The position numbers and the translations under genes were made by a program. A stretch of DNA of 64,000 bases from Adenophora triphylla var. japonica (lineage: Eukaryota; Streptophyta; Magnoliopsida; Asterales; Campanulaceae), in NCBI GenBank assembly GCA_022495995.1, contig JAFEMH010001456.1:406700-470699 (forward strand). The letters are read 5' to 3'. Of the stretch, positions 10,580 through 21,387 are shown one piece after another; the first letter of the stretch is position 1; each line of letters begins with the position of its first letter. The notes beneath the pieces are model-generated. The model did no database searches and had not been told where the DNA came from. It was given only the letters and a program-made list of their open reading frames with translations.

Positions 10580-10720
10580 GCCGAACCTCTGCCCGAATCC
10601 AACCAACGATTCCAACGCACGCCGAACCTCTGCCCGAATCCAACCAACGAGTCCAACGCACGTCGAACCTCTGCCCGAGTGATCCCTGCAATCCCAACGC
10701 ACGTCGAAACTCTGTCCGCA
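10580..10720 (+). repeat. Minisatellite of about 42 bp inside the B-type LTR
   Basis: Three to four units carry CGAACCTCTGCCCGAATCCAA and CGANTCCAACGCACG. The inverted LTR remnant at 18850-19010 has the same units in different number, so copy number varies within the family. Confidence 0.8.
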
Positions 10721-11281
10721 GACAACCGTCTCATCCCGAAGCAATCCCGGTCCGTACCGGAACACTATTCCATCCTCAAACACTATTCCCCTACGGAAGA
10801 CAGATACGAACCAACATTGGTAAGGCTTCCTTCCTATACTATTTCAATACATTTCAATAAAGCAGTGTACAATGTAGACATCCGACACAGCATGCATTTT
10901 TAAAAGGCACATACACACACACACAACAGTTAAAGAATATTAGGGGTATCCGAAAGACTCGTTTTACGAGGCGACTCGGGTGAGCTCTAAGATTCTAATA
11001 TTCTCTTCCCGAGGAGTCATCTGACCTCCGAACTCAAAAATCTCATCACACAACAAAAAACAGTTTATTTTTAAACTGATGCCCTTTTTCAATGTTTTGG
11101 GCTTAATAAAAACGGCGTGGCTACTCTACAAGCAAAAACACAGCGAGACACCTCCAACAAACGTAAACGGAATAGCCAGATGCCGGGGCACGATTGCGCT
11201 GCCTCTCGGATCCGGGCAACTTCCGAAAGCGACAATGCGAGATGCCGGGGCCCGCGCGCGAGCCGAATCCGGGTAATTTCA

Positions 11282-11839
11282 GCAGCGCACCTTCCCATTG
11301 GCCTTAGTTACAGTCACAATGTTGGATAACCATGTCGGATATTCGATGACTCTGATGAATCCTACCCACGGTAGCTTCTCAATCTCTTCTTTGACCTGTA
11401 GAGACCATTCTGGCTTGATCTTCCTCAGTTTCTGCTTTACTGGCTTGGCATCTGGTGCTAGAGGGATTCTGTGCTCCACAATTGAACTGTCTAGCCCCGG
11501 CATATCCCTGTACGACCATGCGAACACGTCCATGTACTCTCTGAGCAGATTGACCAGTCTGTCCCGTTCAACCCCCTGGAAGAAGTTTCCAATCTGTATC
11601 TCTTTAGGTTCCTCGACAGTACCCAAGTTAACACTTGTCAAAACCTCCTCGGCAGCTTGGGCCCGATTTTCCTCTTTTTCTGTAACCTGCTTAAAGATTT
11701 CTTTAATGTATTGTTCGTTTAGTGTGTTTGCATCTTGTTCAAATGATTCATTATTAACTGTTGTTAAGTTTTGAGTTAATTTATCATTTATTAAGTTGGC
11801 AATAAGGGAATACTCAGAAAGATCTGTCATTTCATTCAA
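11282..11839 (-). pseudogene. Ty3/gypsy pol: start of reverse transcriptase, truncated by element B
   Basis: The 186-residue reading contains REYMDVFAWSYRDMPGLD, EHRIPLAPDAKPVKQKLRK and NIVTVTKANGKVRC. These are the standard N-terminal blocks of gypsy reverse transcriptase (FAWSY.DMPG, VTKANGKVR). The frame stops exactly where TGAAATTACCC, the reversed end of LTR B, begins. The catalytic YVDD, RNase H and integrase are therefore not in this window. The part before FAWSY is an acidic linker also seen in element B. No protease motif (DTG/DSG) is recognised between gag and RT. Confidence 0.9.
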
Positions 11840-12015
11840 AGCAAGAGGAAAGATGACATTGGTTACATATTCATAATCCTTAGGCGTGAGGCCTTCGGAT
11901 GACTCGGAGGACTGGAATTCAAAGATTCCTGACTCAACTGACTCTTGACCCTACTGACTCTGGACCCTACACTACTTATTGACTCGAAGTGTTTGACGCG
12001 GGTTGGACTGGGGTT

Positions 12016-14564
12016 TCACTCTTTCCTGCTTTTGCCCTGGGGAGTAGCAGTCTTGTCAACGTTCCCATTTGGCTGTGCACCTTGCAAACCGTCATTGCCT
12101 TTGTTGATACCATTTTCATGGGGGATGTCTGATTGATCTGGCGCAATCTCCTTTCTGAATCTGACTGTATCCATTTGTACCTCTGGGGTAATGGGACCAG
12201 TTGCATTTTCGGCATCTGAGAGACAACTTTCTTCATCATAAAAGTCTTCTGGCTCGTTCACTCCTCTTTCCACATTCTTCCAAACAGGGGGTTGGGACTG
12301 ATCCTCATGAGCAGTAAGAGTCATCACAAACACATTATGCTCACCGTGAGTGATGAAGGGTTCCGGAGAGACTTTCATCATCATAGCCTGGCTTATTTCT
12401 GCCTCACAATCTTCATAGGTGAGCCTTTCTTCTGTAATCTTGACTATGGTCACTGGTTCGATATCACAAAAGAGAGGTCGGGCTTTGACAACATTAACGA
12501 AATCGGTTCCTATTATGGGTCCAAATTGTCCTTCCATGGCGGAGGCATCAATCAGATCTTTCCACTCTCCGTGCAATTCAGCATAAGGAACATTGAATTT
12601 CAGGATGTCTATGATCTTTGGACTCCCAAAACCGGCTGCATTTGTCTCCCCAAACTCAATCATGTTGACTCGATTGTTGGCAGGAAGAGGATTCTTGACC
12701 ACATTGGGACCTCGAGGGGGTTCTAGCTTGCCTTCTTCAATCAGGCGAGAGATCAGGAACTTTAAGTAAGTACAATCATTGGTGTTATGCCCATGGTACT
12801 TGTGAAAGCGGCAATGCTTGGTTTCGTCCATCCTGACGCTAGGGTTCTTTGGTTTCCAGTTTTCCAAAGGTCTAATGAGTCCTTCAGCTACCAAACTGTC
12901 GAAGACCTTCTCTAGTGGCATCCCAGAATCTTCAGCATTATAGGAACGAGGCCTTGGCTTCACACCGACTTGACCTGAACTTTGTCCAACTTTCTCATTC
13001 TGGATATAATTGACAGCGCCAACTGTTTCTTTTCCCTTTACAGTGACGGCTGTGGCATTCGAGACTGGTGCTTTGTAGCGGTAGGAGTTGCCTGTTCCTG
13101 TGACCGGAGCCATGTTAAAGGCATTTTCAAACTTGGTACCGGCATTTACCATTGCCCGAAGGTCAGGATAATAGTAATTGCCAATCTGGACCCTTAACTG
13201 AGGTTTCAAGCAAGACTAGAAGATCTCCATCTGTTCTTCTTCATTCAGCGGAGTCATCATTTCACTAAGCTTCCAATTCCATCTCTTGTAGAATTCACTT
13301 ACTGACTCGTCTGGGCGCTGCAGAGTGCCTTGTAGGTCATTCTTGCTGGTCTCCCAATTCAGATTAGCCTTATACTTTTCCAGGAATGCTTCCTTGATCT
13401 GGTCCCATGTGGCTCGGGCCTCTGGCCTCACATGCAAGAACCACCTAAGAGCTGAACCCTTCAATGACAATTGAAAGTGGTCGGCCATCTGCTGATGTGT
13501 ACAATATTTGGCTCTCATGGCAAGAAGATAACTTTCAATGTGAGTCCGCGAACAATCGGTCCCATTGAACTTCTCAATCTCATTCGAAATTTTGGAGGAA
13601 GAGGGACAATTTTACTGGGGTCAGTAATCTGGTACGCTGCCTTCTTGGTGCTCAATTCCCCAAACTTCTCTTGCATGGACTTAACTTGTCCCATCAACCA
13701 AGTCATGTTGGGGTCAGGTGACGGTTTAGGATTGTTTGATTCTGACGCAAGCTTATCAGATTTGGGTGGCAAGACAGTGGGTGGCACAGTGGTAGCTGGT
13801 ACCATGGCTTAGGGATCTTTGGAAGGAAAGTAAGTGTAGGCTTGGCCTGGCCCCGTGTTTCCGTGAAGCTGGCCGGAGGCATAGGAATTAGGCTCATAGT
13901 TACCAGGGTAGGGAAAAGGATACGGAACCTCATGGGGTCCTGTTGGCAAGGCTGGGGGTGGAAGATCTGCTGTGGCAGGGCATAGGTTAAAGAGATCATT
14001 GGATTGATTCTGAGGCCTGGAGATTGTCTGAGATGGCCCATACTGAGGAGGGGGAGTGAATCCCATGGGGTAATGCAGAGGCTGCGTAACTGGGATAGCT
14101 GTGGCATTTGCTCTCTGTTGGTAGGGAACAAAGCTGGGTCTTATCTGAGGAGGCGAGGGCGTCGGAACCCTGACGGCCTGGGATGTGGGAAAGGACTGAA
14201 AAGGGGCAGTCCTTGGTAAGGGATCATATGTGGATGGAGGAGGGCATTGGTTATAGGTTGGGGGTGCTGAGATGGCTGCTTCTGGAGTCTCATCTTCTAC
14301 CATAACCAGGGAACCGTTGGACTCAACCACTATCTGAACCCCATGATGACAAAGCGCATCAATGAGCATGGCTTGCTGTTCCTCATGGACCTTACGAATG
14401 TTTTCCAAGGCTAAGGCTAGCTCTTCTTCCCTAGTCATCTGGTTACCCAAACCGCCGCTTTTCTCAAATCGGCCATTCCGACTCTCTCGGATCGACAAAA
14501 CTGAGGATTCTGGCGAACTGTCTGAGAAATCTGCGCTAACAAGCCGCTGACCCGGTATTCTCAC
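12016..14564 (-). pseudogene. Ty3/gypsy gag polyprotein of element A, with two stops and a frameshift
   Basis: The 14564 start gives MRIPGQRLVSADFSDSSPES, then the coil LALALENIRKVHEEQQAML and a Pro/Gln-rich stretch to a TAA at about 13811. The same frame resumes with MVPATTVPPTVLPP. A frameshift near 13575 precedes the capsid block LKGSALRWFLHVRPEARATW, QIKEAFLEKYKANLNWETS and SVSEFYKRWNWKLSEM, then an in-frame TAG at about 13217. The C-terminal part (13209-12016) has DLRAMVNAGTKFENAF, the zinc motif CRFHKYHGHNTNDC and SRLIEEGKLEPPRGPN. Family capsids carry these blocks in this order. Three lesions make it inactive, although most of it is well preserved. Confidence 0.9.
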
Positions 14565-14569
14565 CCACT

Positions 14570-16245
14570 TCTTTCTCGCTGCGGGAAAGGGATAGGAGAG
14601 GTTTAGACTCGGGGTAGGTGTTTAGGCTGAAGGCTCAAGTAATATGCAAATTAAGAATCTTCCAGTTTACTTAAAACAGTGTCTTTTATTAATTCCTATT
14701 TGGTTGGAAAAGGGGTTCTGCCCTTCTTTTTCACAACTACTCTAGATCCTGGATCAGTGGGCTCCGTCACTACGCCTATAAGCCCCTCGTATTCCACCTG
14801 TATTTCGACCTCTCAGGGTGGACAGCCCCGGGCGAGGATCCTATAGGGCACGCGAATCCCACCGACCGAGAGAGAAGAACGCTCCTAACGGGTCTAGCGG
14901 GTCATAGGAACTTTTAACGCACGAGCAATGCGGATTATAGTCAAGGCAATGCCGGGAAAGTCTCGTCTTTCAGCCTTAACGGAATTTCGGCAGAGTTTCG
15001 CTTGCGCGAATGACGTTTTGACTTTTCGGCAATGTCCGAGAAGATAATAGGCATGGGTCGGGCGGTAAAAGCCGGATGACACAGTGTCACATTGAACTTC
15101 GTTGCATACGCTGTGCGTGAGTCAAAGTCGAAGTCAATGCCGGGTCAAGATCTTGCCAATTTTTTCTTGTCGGAATTTCGGCAGAGCTCCGCTTGCGCGA
15201 AAGATCTTTGGATTTTTGGCACGGACTCGGTCTCGACTCTTACGCATCCCAAGCGGGTCAAAGTCAAAGTCAATGTTGGGGCCAAGATTCTGCCAATTTT
15301 TTTTCTTGTCGAAATTTCGGTAGAGCTCCGCTTGTGCGAAAGATCTTGACTTCCGTCATGGGCTAAGGCTTGACCTTTACGGGGATATGCAACTGGGCTA
15401 TATGACACGGATTAGACCAAAAACCAACCAAAAGTCACGGTTTTAAAATGTGTGACACGGACTGTTCATTGGTCGACACTGGCTGCCATGGGGAGTTTGG
15501 GATGATTCCGTGCGCGCCCGGGAGCATCGTAATACTGTCCGTGACTGCAACTGAACAACCACCCCGGGTTAAAGGGACGTGCGTGCAAAGTGTACAGGAT
15601 ATATATGGTGCGCGTAGTGTGCGGCCTCCTAAAAATATTCCTTTTGAGTTAAAACATAAATTTTCAGAAATGTGTTTTAAAGGAATGATTTTTCGGGACG
15701 GGGGAAAATGCAGCAAATAAGCACGTAAATTTTTTGGGAGCCCCGATAAGTCTTGGAACTGAATAGCCCCAAGCTGCCAAGGCTGCCAGATTAGCCTCAA
15801 AAGTGTCCTGGTGGAATTGCCAATGAAGCCGCCCGGTCAGAATCCAGAGAGGATTAAGCCGTACGGCTGCATCAAGCAACTTTTCAGGTTCCAAATTCTT
15901 TGATCTGCAGACTATTTACCCGGCCTTTTTGGCACCTTTTCAGCTCCAGAATGCTTTCCTGTTCAGTTTCAGAATATGCACAATTCCCAAGAACCATGGA
16001 TGCATGCAATGCAATGCAAGAAACATAGGGAAAGTATGAGAAGCGAATCCGCGGCGGAAGGCTAACCCACTCGGAAAAATCTTTCTTTTTTTTTCGAAAA
16101 GGGATACCGGTACGTGGGATTGTTAGACCATCGTTTATCCCAAGCCTCGGATTAGGAAGCGATACAGTAAGGTTAATGGTTTCCACCTATATATCGGGTA
16201 TCATTTTTTTATTTTAAAAATGAAAGCTTTCCCCTTTGGTTTATT
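14570..16245 (-). other. Untranslated leader of element A
   Basis: No ORF is credible here. Segments match element C's leader in the opposite orientation, for example the CCTATAGG...CGAGG blocks at 14760-14870 and 61150-61290. Two copies of a roughly 160-bp segment (about 14890-15065 and 15110-15260, with a third partial near 15270-15360) share TCGGCAGAG and GCTTGCGCGAA motifs. The conservation between A and C suggests a packaging or priming leader rather than coding sequence. Confidence 0.6.
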
Positions 16246-16262
16246 TCCCAGCGAAGTTGCCA
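16246..16262 (-). other. Primer-binding site of element A
   Basis: On the minus strand TGGCAACTTCGCTGGGA follows the LTR end. It matches TGGCGACTCCGCTGGGA at 60032 in element C with two changes. From memory Ogre/Tat elements use a tRNA-Arg primer with a site of this type. Confidence 0.65.
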
Positions 16263-17109
16263 TACTGTGAATGTGGTGCCCAAGATAAGCGGCTCTATTT
16301 TTTTTGTTTATTTACTTTTGGAACCACTTTCTCGTGTAAGGGGGATCACCGCCTCACATCAGTTTGGAAACGTCCAGTTTAAATTGAAAAACGGAGTCGC
16401 CACGCCATTTTGATTTCCTCAAAACTTTGAAAAAAGGATTTGGGTCCGGAGGTTAAGTTACCCTTTGGGAAGAACGGATCGTCGTTCACCCAAAGAGCCT
16501 TGCCGAAGCAAGTCTTCCAGGATCCGCTTTTCATACTTGCCTTAGTGCTTTCGTGTGTGAGATGTGAGTTTTGAAAAGGGGGGAATGTACCAAGTGGTCT
16601 TCCGGACGTATAAACCATGAGTAGGTTATCGCTCGAGATTCCTTGGATTTTTATGTATTAGGGACTTTGATCCCCTTCTCATCTTGGACTTATGATCATC
16701 ATGATGAGACCTTGGTTCACATGTGATCAAGTTAGGGACACTGTTTTAGAGTCCAAGGATGAGACTCTTTAGAAAGGAATGACCTTTGCCTATCAATCCT
16801 ACATCTTGAGACGATTTGGACTTTTCGAGACATTTATGCTCGTCTCAAGTGATGATCGGAGATATGTGGCTAGGGCTCATCCTTCGCTAAAGGAGAATCC
16901 GTCTATGACATCTTTAAGTGGATGAAATGATGTAAAGATAGGACCTTTACACCATCTCGTTCCAAGAGATGCTCCAAGTACCAAGGGGGACTAGGGAATG
17001 GGTATAAAGATTGGATCTTTATACTCATCCTATGCCTTTTTGTGCCTTAAGAAGGTCACTAGGCAATCCTAGGAGAGAGATCCAACCATGAGGGACATGG
17101 GGGATGCAT

Positions 17110-17510
17110 GTTTAAGCTAAAGATGCTATTTTAATGAAAAAGATGACATTTTTTAAGTGCAAAGGATGCTACTTGGTTGCAAAGGATGCTTTTTTGATGT
17201 AAAGAATGATTTTTAATGCAAAGGATGCAACTTTGTATGTAAAAATGGAATTTTAAGTGCAAAGGAAGCTACTTTGATGCATAAAGATAACATTTTAAGA
17301 GCAAAGGATGCTACTTTGATGCATAGGATGCTATTTTGTATGTAAAGGTAACATTTTTAATGCAAATGATCCAACTTTATATGTAAAAATGGCATTTTAG
17401 GAGCAAAGGATGCTACTTTATGCAAAGATAACATTTTTAATACAAAGGATGCAACTTTATATGTAAAAATGGCATTTTAGGAGCAAAGGATGCTACTTTA
17501 TGCAAAAAAA
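17110..17510 (-). repeat. Degenerate tandem repeats in LTR A (GCAAAGGATGCTACTTT)
   Basis: Alternating modules GCAAAGGATGCTACTTT, GCAAAGATAACATTTTTAAT and TATGTAAAAATGGCATTTTA form a tract of about 400 bp. The last two roughly 75-bp units (17400-17505) are almost identical. Confidence 0.85.
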
Positions 17511-17829
17511 GGGGGGGTATGATTTACATGCCTAAGGTAGGATCTTTAATGACAATATACCAAGTACCAAGCAAGTATATAGCAATATGTAAAGCAAGGA
17601 GCAATATATCACATAAATACAAGTATAATGCAAGATAAAGGGGAGGAGAGGTTACCAATGGTGGTGTCCTTCTTTCTCCTTGAAGTTTGCCTAGGGAAGG
17701 ACCAACTTTGGAATGTTTTGAAGAGGAGGGAGGTGGTTTTTGACACTCTCAGCTCTCTGGAATTTCGTGGCGGTATTTTGGCAGAGTAACACTACTGAAA
17801 AATCCCCCTAAAATGAATAGAGGAGGTCT

Positions 17830-17838
17830 CTATTTATA
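17830..17838 (-). promoter_or_regulatory. LTR TATA box (TATAAATAG) of element A
   Basis: On the minus strand GTCTATAAATAGAGACC matches the TATA context in LTR B. Just upstream are two copies of CCGCACGG (about 17868 and 17898), which may be U3 elements. Confidence 0.7.
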
Positions 17839-18121
17839 GACAGTCTGACAGCAGCTAATGAGGCCGTGCGGTTGTAACTCCAGGTCTAATGAGACCGTGC
17901 GGTTTTATCCTGAAATGACTCAGCTCATTTCTAGAACCATGCAAGGTGGCCTTCTAGAAGGGTTTTTCCAGCGAAGGACTACGTGGAATTTTAATTCCTA
18001 GCAAGTCCTTCGCCCCTCGGAAGGTTTGGAAAAGTTCCCGAATTGCCCCTGAACTTTAGAAAAGTCCGGGGAATTGCCGGAAAACTTAACCGGAAGGCAT
18101 GAGCCAGATTTGGGTACTTAC

Positions 18122-18368
18122 AGATATGCGACTGACGACTTCCAATGCTTGACGCCCAATCTGTTCATCTCCATTTCAATTCCTGTAGAGAATTGTAGCC
18201 CGTTATCCGACACTATAGCTCGAGGAATCCCAAATTGACACCAAATATAATCATGAATAAAGTGGACGGCGTTCTCCTCCGTAATCTTAGCTAAGGGCTT
18301 GGCTTCAATCCACTTGGTGAAGTAATCAATGGTAACGATCACGTACTTACAGTTTCCCCGGGCGGGTG
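18122..18368 (-). pseudogene. Ty3/gypsy integrase core fragment of an older element
   Basis: The frame reads PARGNCKYVIVTIDYFTKW, IEAKPLAKITEENAVHFIHD and CQFGIPRAIVSDNGLQFSTG. TIDYFTKW supplies the first Asp and VSDNG the second Asp of the D,D-35-E catalytic triad. The Glu block is absent because the sequence is cut at 18121 by the LTR of element A. On the other side it is cut at 18369 by an LTR of B's type. The integrase therefore belongs to an element older than both insertions. Confidence 0.9.
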
Positions 18369-19015
18369 TGAAATTACCCGGATCCAGCTCACGCGCGGGC
18401 CCCAACATCTCGCTTTGCGTGTTGGTCGAGGAGGTGTCTCGCTACGTTTTTTGCTTGTAGAGTCGCCACGCCGTTTTGATTTAGCCCAAAACATTGAGAA
18501 AATACATCAGTTTAAAAAACTGTTGTTGTGTGATGAGATTTTTGAGTTCGGAGGTCAGGTTACTCCTCGGGAAGAGAATGTTAGAGCTCACCCGAGTCGC
18601 CTCGTAAAAACGAGTCTTTCGGTACCCCTTCTTTCTTTAAATGTTGTGTGTGTGTGTATGTGCTTTTAAAAATGCATGCTGTATCGGATGTCTACATTGT
18701 ACACTACATATTGAAATGTATTGAAATAGTGTAGGAAGGAAGCCTTACCAATGTTGGTTCGTGTCTGTCTTCTGCTGGGAAATAGTGTTTGAGGATGGAA
18801 TAGTGTTCCGGGATAGACCGGGATTGCTTCGGGATGTGCCGGTTGTTTGTGGACAGAGCTTCGGCGTGCCTCGTGATTGTCAGGTGTGTACTCGGGCAGA
18901 GTTTCGGCGTGCGTTGGGATCGCAGGGATCGTCGATTGAGCTCGGGCAGAGATTCGTCGTGCGTTGGGATCGTCGATTGTGCTCGGGCAGAGTTTCGACG
19001 TGCCTACGTAAATTT
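18369..19015 (-). mobile_element. Truncated LTR of the element-B family
   Basis: On the minus strand it matches 10660-11281: the 42-bp minisatellite, CATTGTACACTGC-type sequence, (CA)n, GACTCGTTTTTACGAGGCGACTC and the end GGATCCGGGTAATTTCA. The TTTCA end abuts in-frame integrase rather than a primer-binding site, so it is a 3' or solo LTR. About the first 800 bp, including the TATA region, are missing beyond 19015. Confidence 0.85.
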
Positions 19016-19069
19016 CCAGACACCAATACACCATCAGGAGGAGAAAGGGGTGAAGGAAGTAAAGTACTT

Positions 19070-19655
19070 GGGGCAACTCCAATGGGAGGAGTTAGGGGAA
19101 GGTACCAAAATTAAATTCTGGTACCTTTCAACACTATTCATAGTGTGCTACATTTCCATCTCCAATGGAAGGAGTTAGCAAATGTACCAAAATTGATTTT
19201 TTTTTCCATATCTTAAATTTTATTTCACATTTAAAATATTTTATTTAATTGAAAAGACATTTTAATAATTAAAATAAATAATTTTAAATATATATAAAAA
19301 AATTCTATTCTTGTTTTTTAAAAAAAATATTTAATTAAAAAAAAATCTATTTTCACCTGTGTCATATTTTCATTTGCTACCTATATTATATATGATAAGA
19401 TGATAATTGAAATTAAATAATTATTTTTTTTAAAAAAAGAGATTTTTTTATAAATATTTAAAATTACTTATTTTAATTATTAAAATGTCTTTTTCATTAA
19501 ATAAAATATTTTAAATATAAAATAAAATTTAAAATATAGAAAAAAATTAATTTTAAAAAAAATTAGCCAATGTATCAAATTTGATACCTTAATTAACTCC
19601 TTATCTAATTTTGTTACCTCAAGTCTTACCTATTTTGGCGTTGCTAACTCCCTTT
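19070..19655. mobile_element. Foldback MITE with long AT-rich inverted repeats
   Basis: The left arm near 19190-19310 (CCATATCTTAAATTTTATTTC, then AAAATATTTTATTTAATTG and AAGACATTTTAATAATTAAA) is nearly the reverse complement of 19440-19560. The outer parts carry CTCCAATGGGAGGAGTTAG on the left and GCTAACTCCCTTTTGGGA on the right. A second internal TCTCCAATGGAAGGAGTTAGC at 19161 suggests a duplicated end. No coding capacity. Exact termini and target duplication are not resolved. Confidence 0.65.
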
Positions 19656-19659
19656 TGGG

Positions 19660-20228
19660 AACCATTTCGTTGCGGTTTAAACGAGGGCAAAGATTTGGGG
19701 CTTTGCCGGTGAGGTCGAAGGGGAAAAAATTACCATTACCAGGTGCACATTCAAATTTCAACTCTCTCTCATCTCACAATCTACATTTTCCTAGTAATCT
19801 TTTACCATTCGCATGCTTGCAACGTTACTATCGTTTGATTATCTACTGTTATTTCACTATAATTTCAAAGTTCAGAGAAAAAATGAAGCTTGATTTCTTG
19901 ATGAAATTTAAGAATTAATAATTCTAATATCTTCCCTCTTTTTAATTTTTCATGTAATTTTCATTGCAAGGGTTTTACTTTTATGCGTGACCAGACGAAC
20001 CCTATCCGTAGTTTCATCAATTCCACTAGAAAATGTTGCTCCTCTTTGGGTGGATTGGTTAGCAGCTTAATTTCAAGGCATTGTACATTCCTGGTGAGGA
20101 CACTATTGTTTGATACTGGATGGTTGCATGGATTCTTTGTGTTATAAGCGTGTTGATCATGATGCAAATTGTAGGTTGGTTCACCGCCCGGTTGTTCTGC
20201 TGAGTCGGAGGATAATCAATCCACTGAA
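19660..20228 (+). other. Upstream region of the helicase relic
   Basis: It holds no convincing ORF. CT-rich sequence at 19755-19800 and a possible acceptor before 20176 could be the old 5' untranslated exon and intron of the SNF2 gene, but this is inference from position only. Confidence 0.35.
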
Positions 20229-21387
20229 ATGGATCCAATAGATATTAGTTCAACTGATAGTGATTCTGATAGTTGGGATCTCGCAAAATATAAAGCACTT
20301 AATGATAAGGATGACCCATTATTGATGGACTCTGCCACGTCGACTAATGGTACACATCTTCATCCAACGGCATCTACATCAGGCACAGGTGTTATAGGTA
20401 AAGAGAGAACGTTCTCAAACTTTAACACCTTCATATCATTGATTCTTATCTGGGTTTGTTCATTTTCAGGTCATCATTCGGCTCGGAAGGTCTGGTTCTA
20501 AGAAAGCATCTCACTTTAATGGGAACTCATCAAGTAATAACCATGCACAAGGTCGACCCCATATTCATCCAAGGTCCAGTGACAATGGTAATGTGCAACT
20601 GCTAGAGTTAGTTTGGCTAGTGAAAAACTTTCAATAGAATATTGATTTCAGAATTACTGGTATGGTTTGGTACAGGATATGGAGGAAGAACACTTCCCTC
20701 TTCCTTGCAAGCATCCGGATCAAATGCTAGGCCTAATCCTCTTAATAGTGCTGGGCACATCCGCACTAATGAAAATCATGGAAATCCTTCTCTTTCTCCA
20801 TTGCCCACTCCATTATATGGTAAAAACCTTATAAATGATCATATGAGTTGGGGCAGGGATGCCGAAGTTTTATGTATGGGCGACACCCATCATCACTCTT
20901 CTCCAATTCTACTCCAACTACACAGTATGCAAGTACAAATGACCCTCTTCATCGTTCTGGGGTGGTTGATGAAAAAGTTGGCGATGAAAGATTGATTTAT
21001 CAAGCAGCACTTCAGGTAACATATTTTAAATTACTATTTTGACAGTTTATAAGATAAGATCTGGATCTGCAACTTGTTGTATTGGTTAGTTTGCTAATGA
21101 CAATATATACTTTCATTTATGTGTTTAAACTTTTTTTTTTTTTTTTCAGGATCTGAATCAACCTAAACTAAAGTAGAAGCTACATTACCCAATGGTATAT
21201 TATCAGTTTCTCTATTAAAGCACCAGGTATTTGGTCCACCTTCACTGATGCTACTTTATTGAATGGTATTTTGTTGGCCACTTCTCTAAACTTGATAATT
21301 ATGTTATCAGAGAATTGCATTAGCATGGATGCATTCCAAGGAACAAAGAGTGCGGCTTGTCGTGGTGGAATTCTGGCTGATGACCAG
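20229..21387 (+). pseudogene. CHR28-like: 5' exons of a CHR28/FRG-type SNF2-RING helicase, frameshifted
   Basis: Six exon-like blocks with GT/AG borders are readable: 20229-20397 (MDPIDISSTDSDSDSWDLAK), 20470-20587, 20676-20819 (GYGGRTLPSSLQASGSNARP), 20857-21015 (ending DERLIYQAALQ), 21150-21226 and 21311-21387 (RIALAWMHSKE; RGGILADDQ). This matches CHR27/28-type ATP-dependent chromatin remodellers: acidic IDISS start, GY-rich linker, DERLIYQAAL-DLNQPK-EA, then GGILADDQ just before the Walker A GLGKT. A CTAAA duplication at 21164-21173 creates a TAG at 21174. One A is missing after AAGGAA near 21335. Exon phases of the first two and of the third and fourth blocks also disagree as I read them. 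No GLGKT exon follows. Confidence 0.85.

Larger units (their letters stand above)
1..11281 (+). mobile_element. Tat-lineage Ty3/gypsy element B, 3' part, pol-deleted
   Basis: The plus strand holds, in order, gag, the start of pol, an antisense ORF region, tandem arrays, a polypurine tract (9861-9872) and a 3' LTR (9873-11281, TG...CA). This order, with an antisense ORF and repeat-rich 3' region between pol and LTR, is what is known for Tat/Ogre-type elements. The coding homology stops near 2895, just before reverse transcriptase. RT, RNase H and integrase are absent, so B is non-autonomous by deletion. The 5' LTR lies outside the window. The 3' LTR abuts the reverse transcriptase of element A at 11282, which shows B inserted into A. 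Membership of 1-2900 and 4600-11281 in one element is inferred from orientation and order. Confidence 0.75.
9873..11281 (+). mobile_element. 3' LTR of element B, 1409 bp
   Basis: It starts TGTAAGTACCCCAATCTGG, as do the LTRs at 18121 (minus strand, TGTAAGTACCCAAATCTGG) and 58169 (TGTAAGTGCTCCAATTTG), and it ends GGGTAATTTCA. The same end appears on the minus strand at 18369. U3 holds three GTCCGTACGGAC palindromes and a TATA box. U5 holds a (CA)n run, GACTCGTTTTACGAGG, ACCTCCGAACTC and GGCGTGGC blocks shared with the other Tat LTRs in the window. The base after it belongs to element A's reverse transcriptase. Confidence 0.85.
11282..18121 (-). mobile_element. Tat-lineage Ty3/gypsy element A, 5' part, interrupted by B
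   Basis: Reading the minus strand from 18121: 5' LTR (to 16266), primer-binding site (16262-16246), leader, gag (14564-12016) and the start of reverse transcriptase, cut at 11282 by the LTR of element B. The remaining pol would lie on the far side of B, outside the window. The LTR begins inside the integrase fragment of an older element (18122-18368). Element C at the right end shares its LTR ends, leader and gag, so A and C are one family. Confidence 0.85.
16266..18121 (-). mobile_element. 5' LTR of element A, 1856 bp
   Basis: On the minus strand it runs from TGTAAGTACCCAAATCTGG (18121) to CACATTCACA (16266). Length agrees with LTR C (1862 bp). It has a TATA box at 17838-17830, a tandem-repeat tract, and near its 3' end the CCTCCGGACCCAAATCC and GGCGTGGCGACTCCG blocks shared with the other Tat LTRs. 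Confidence 0.8.
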
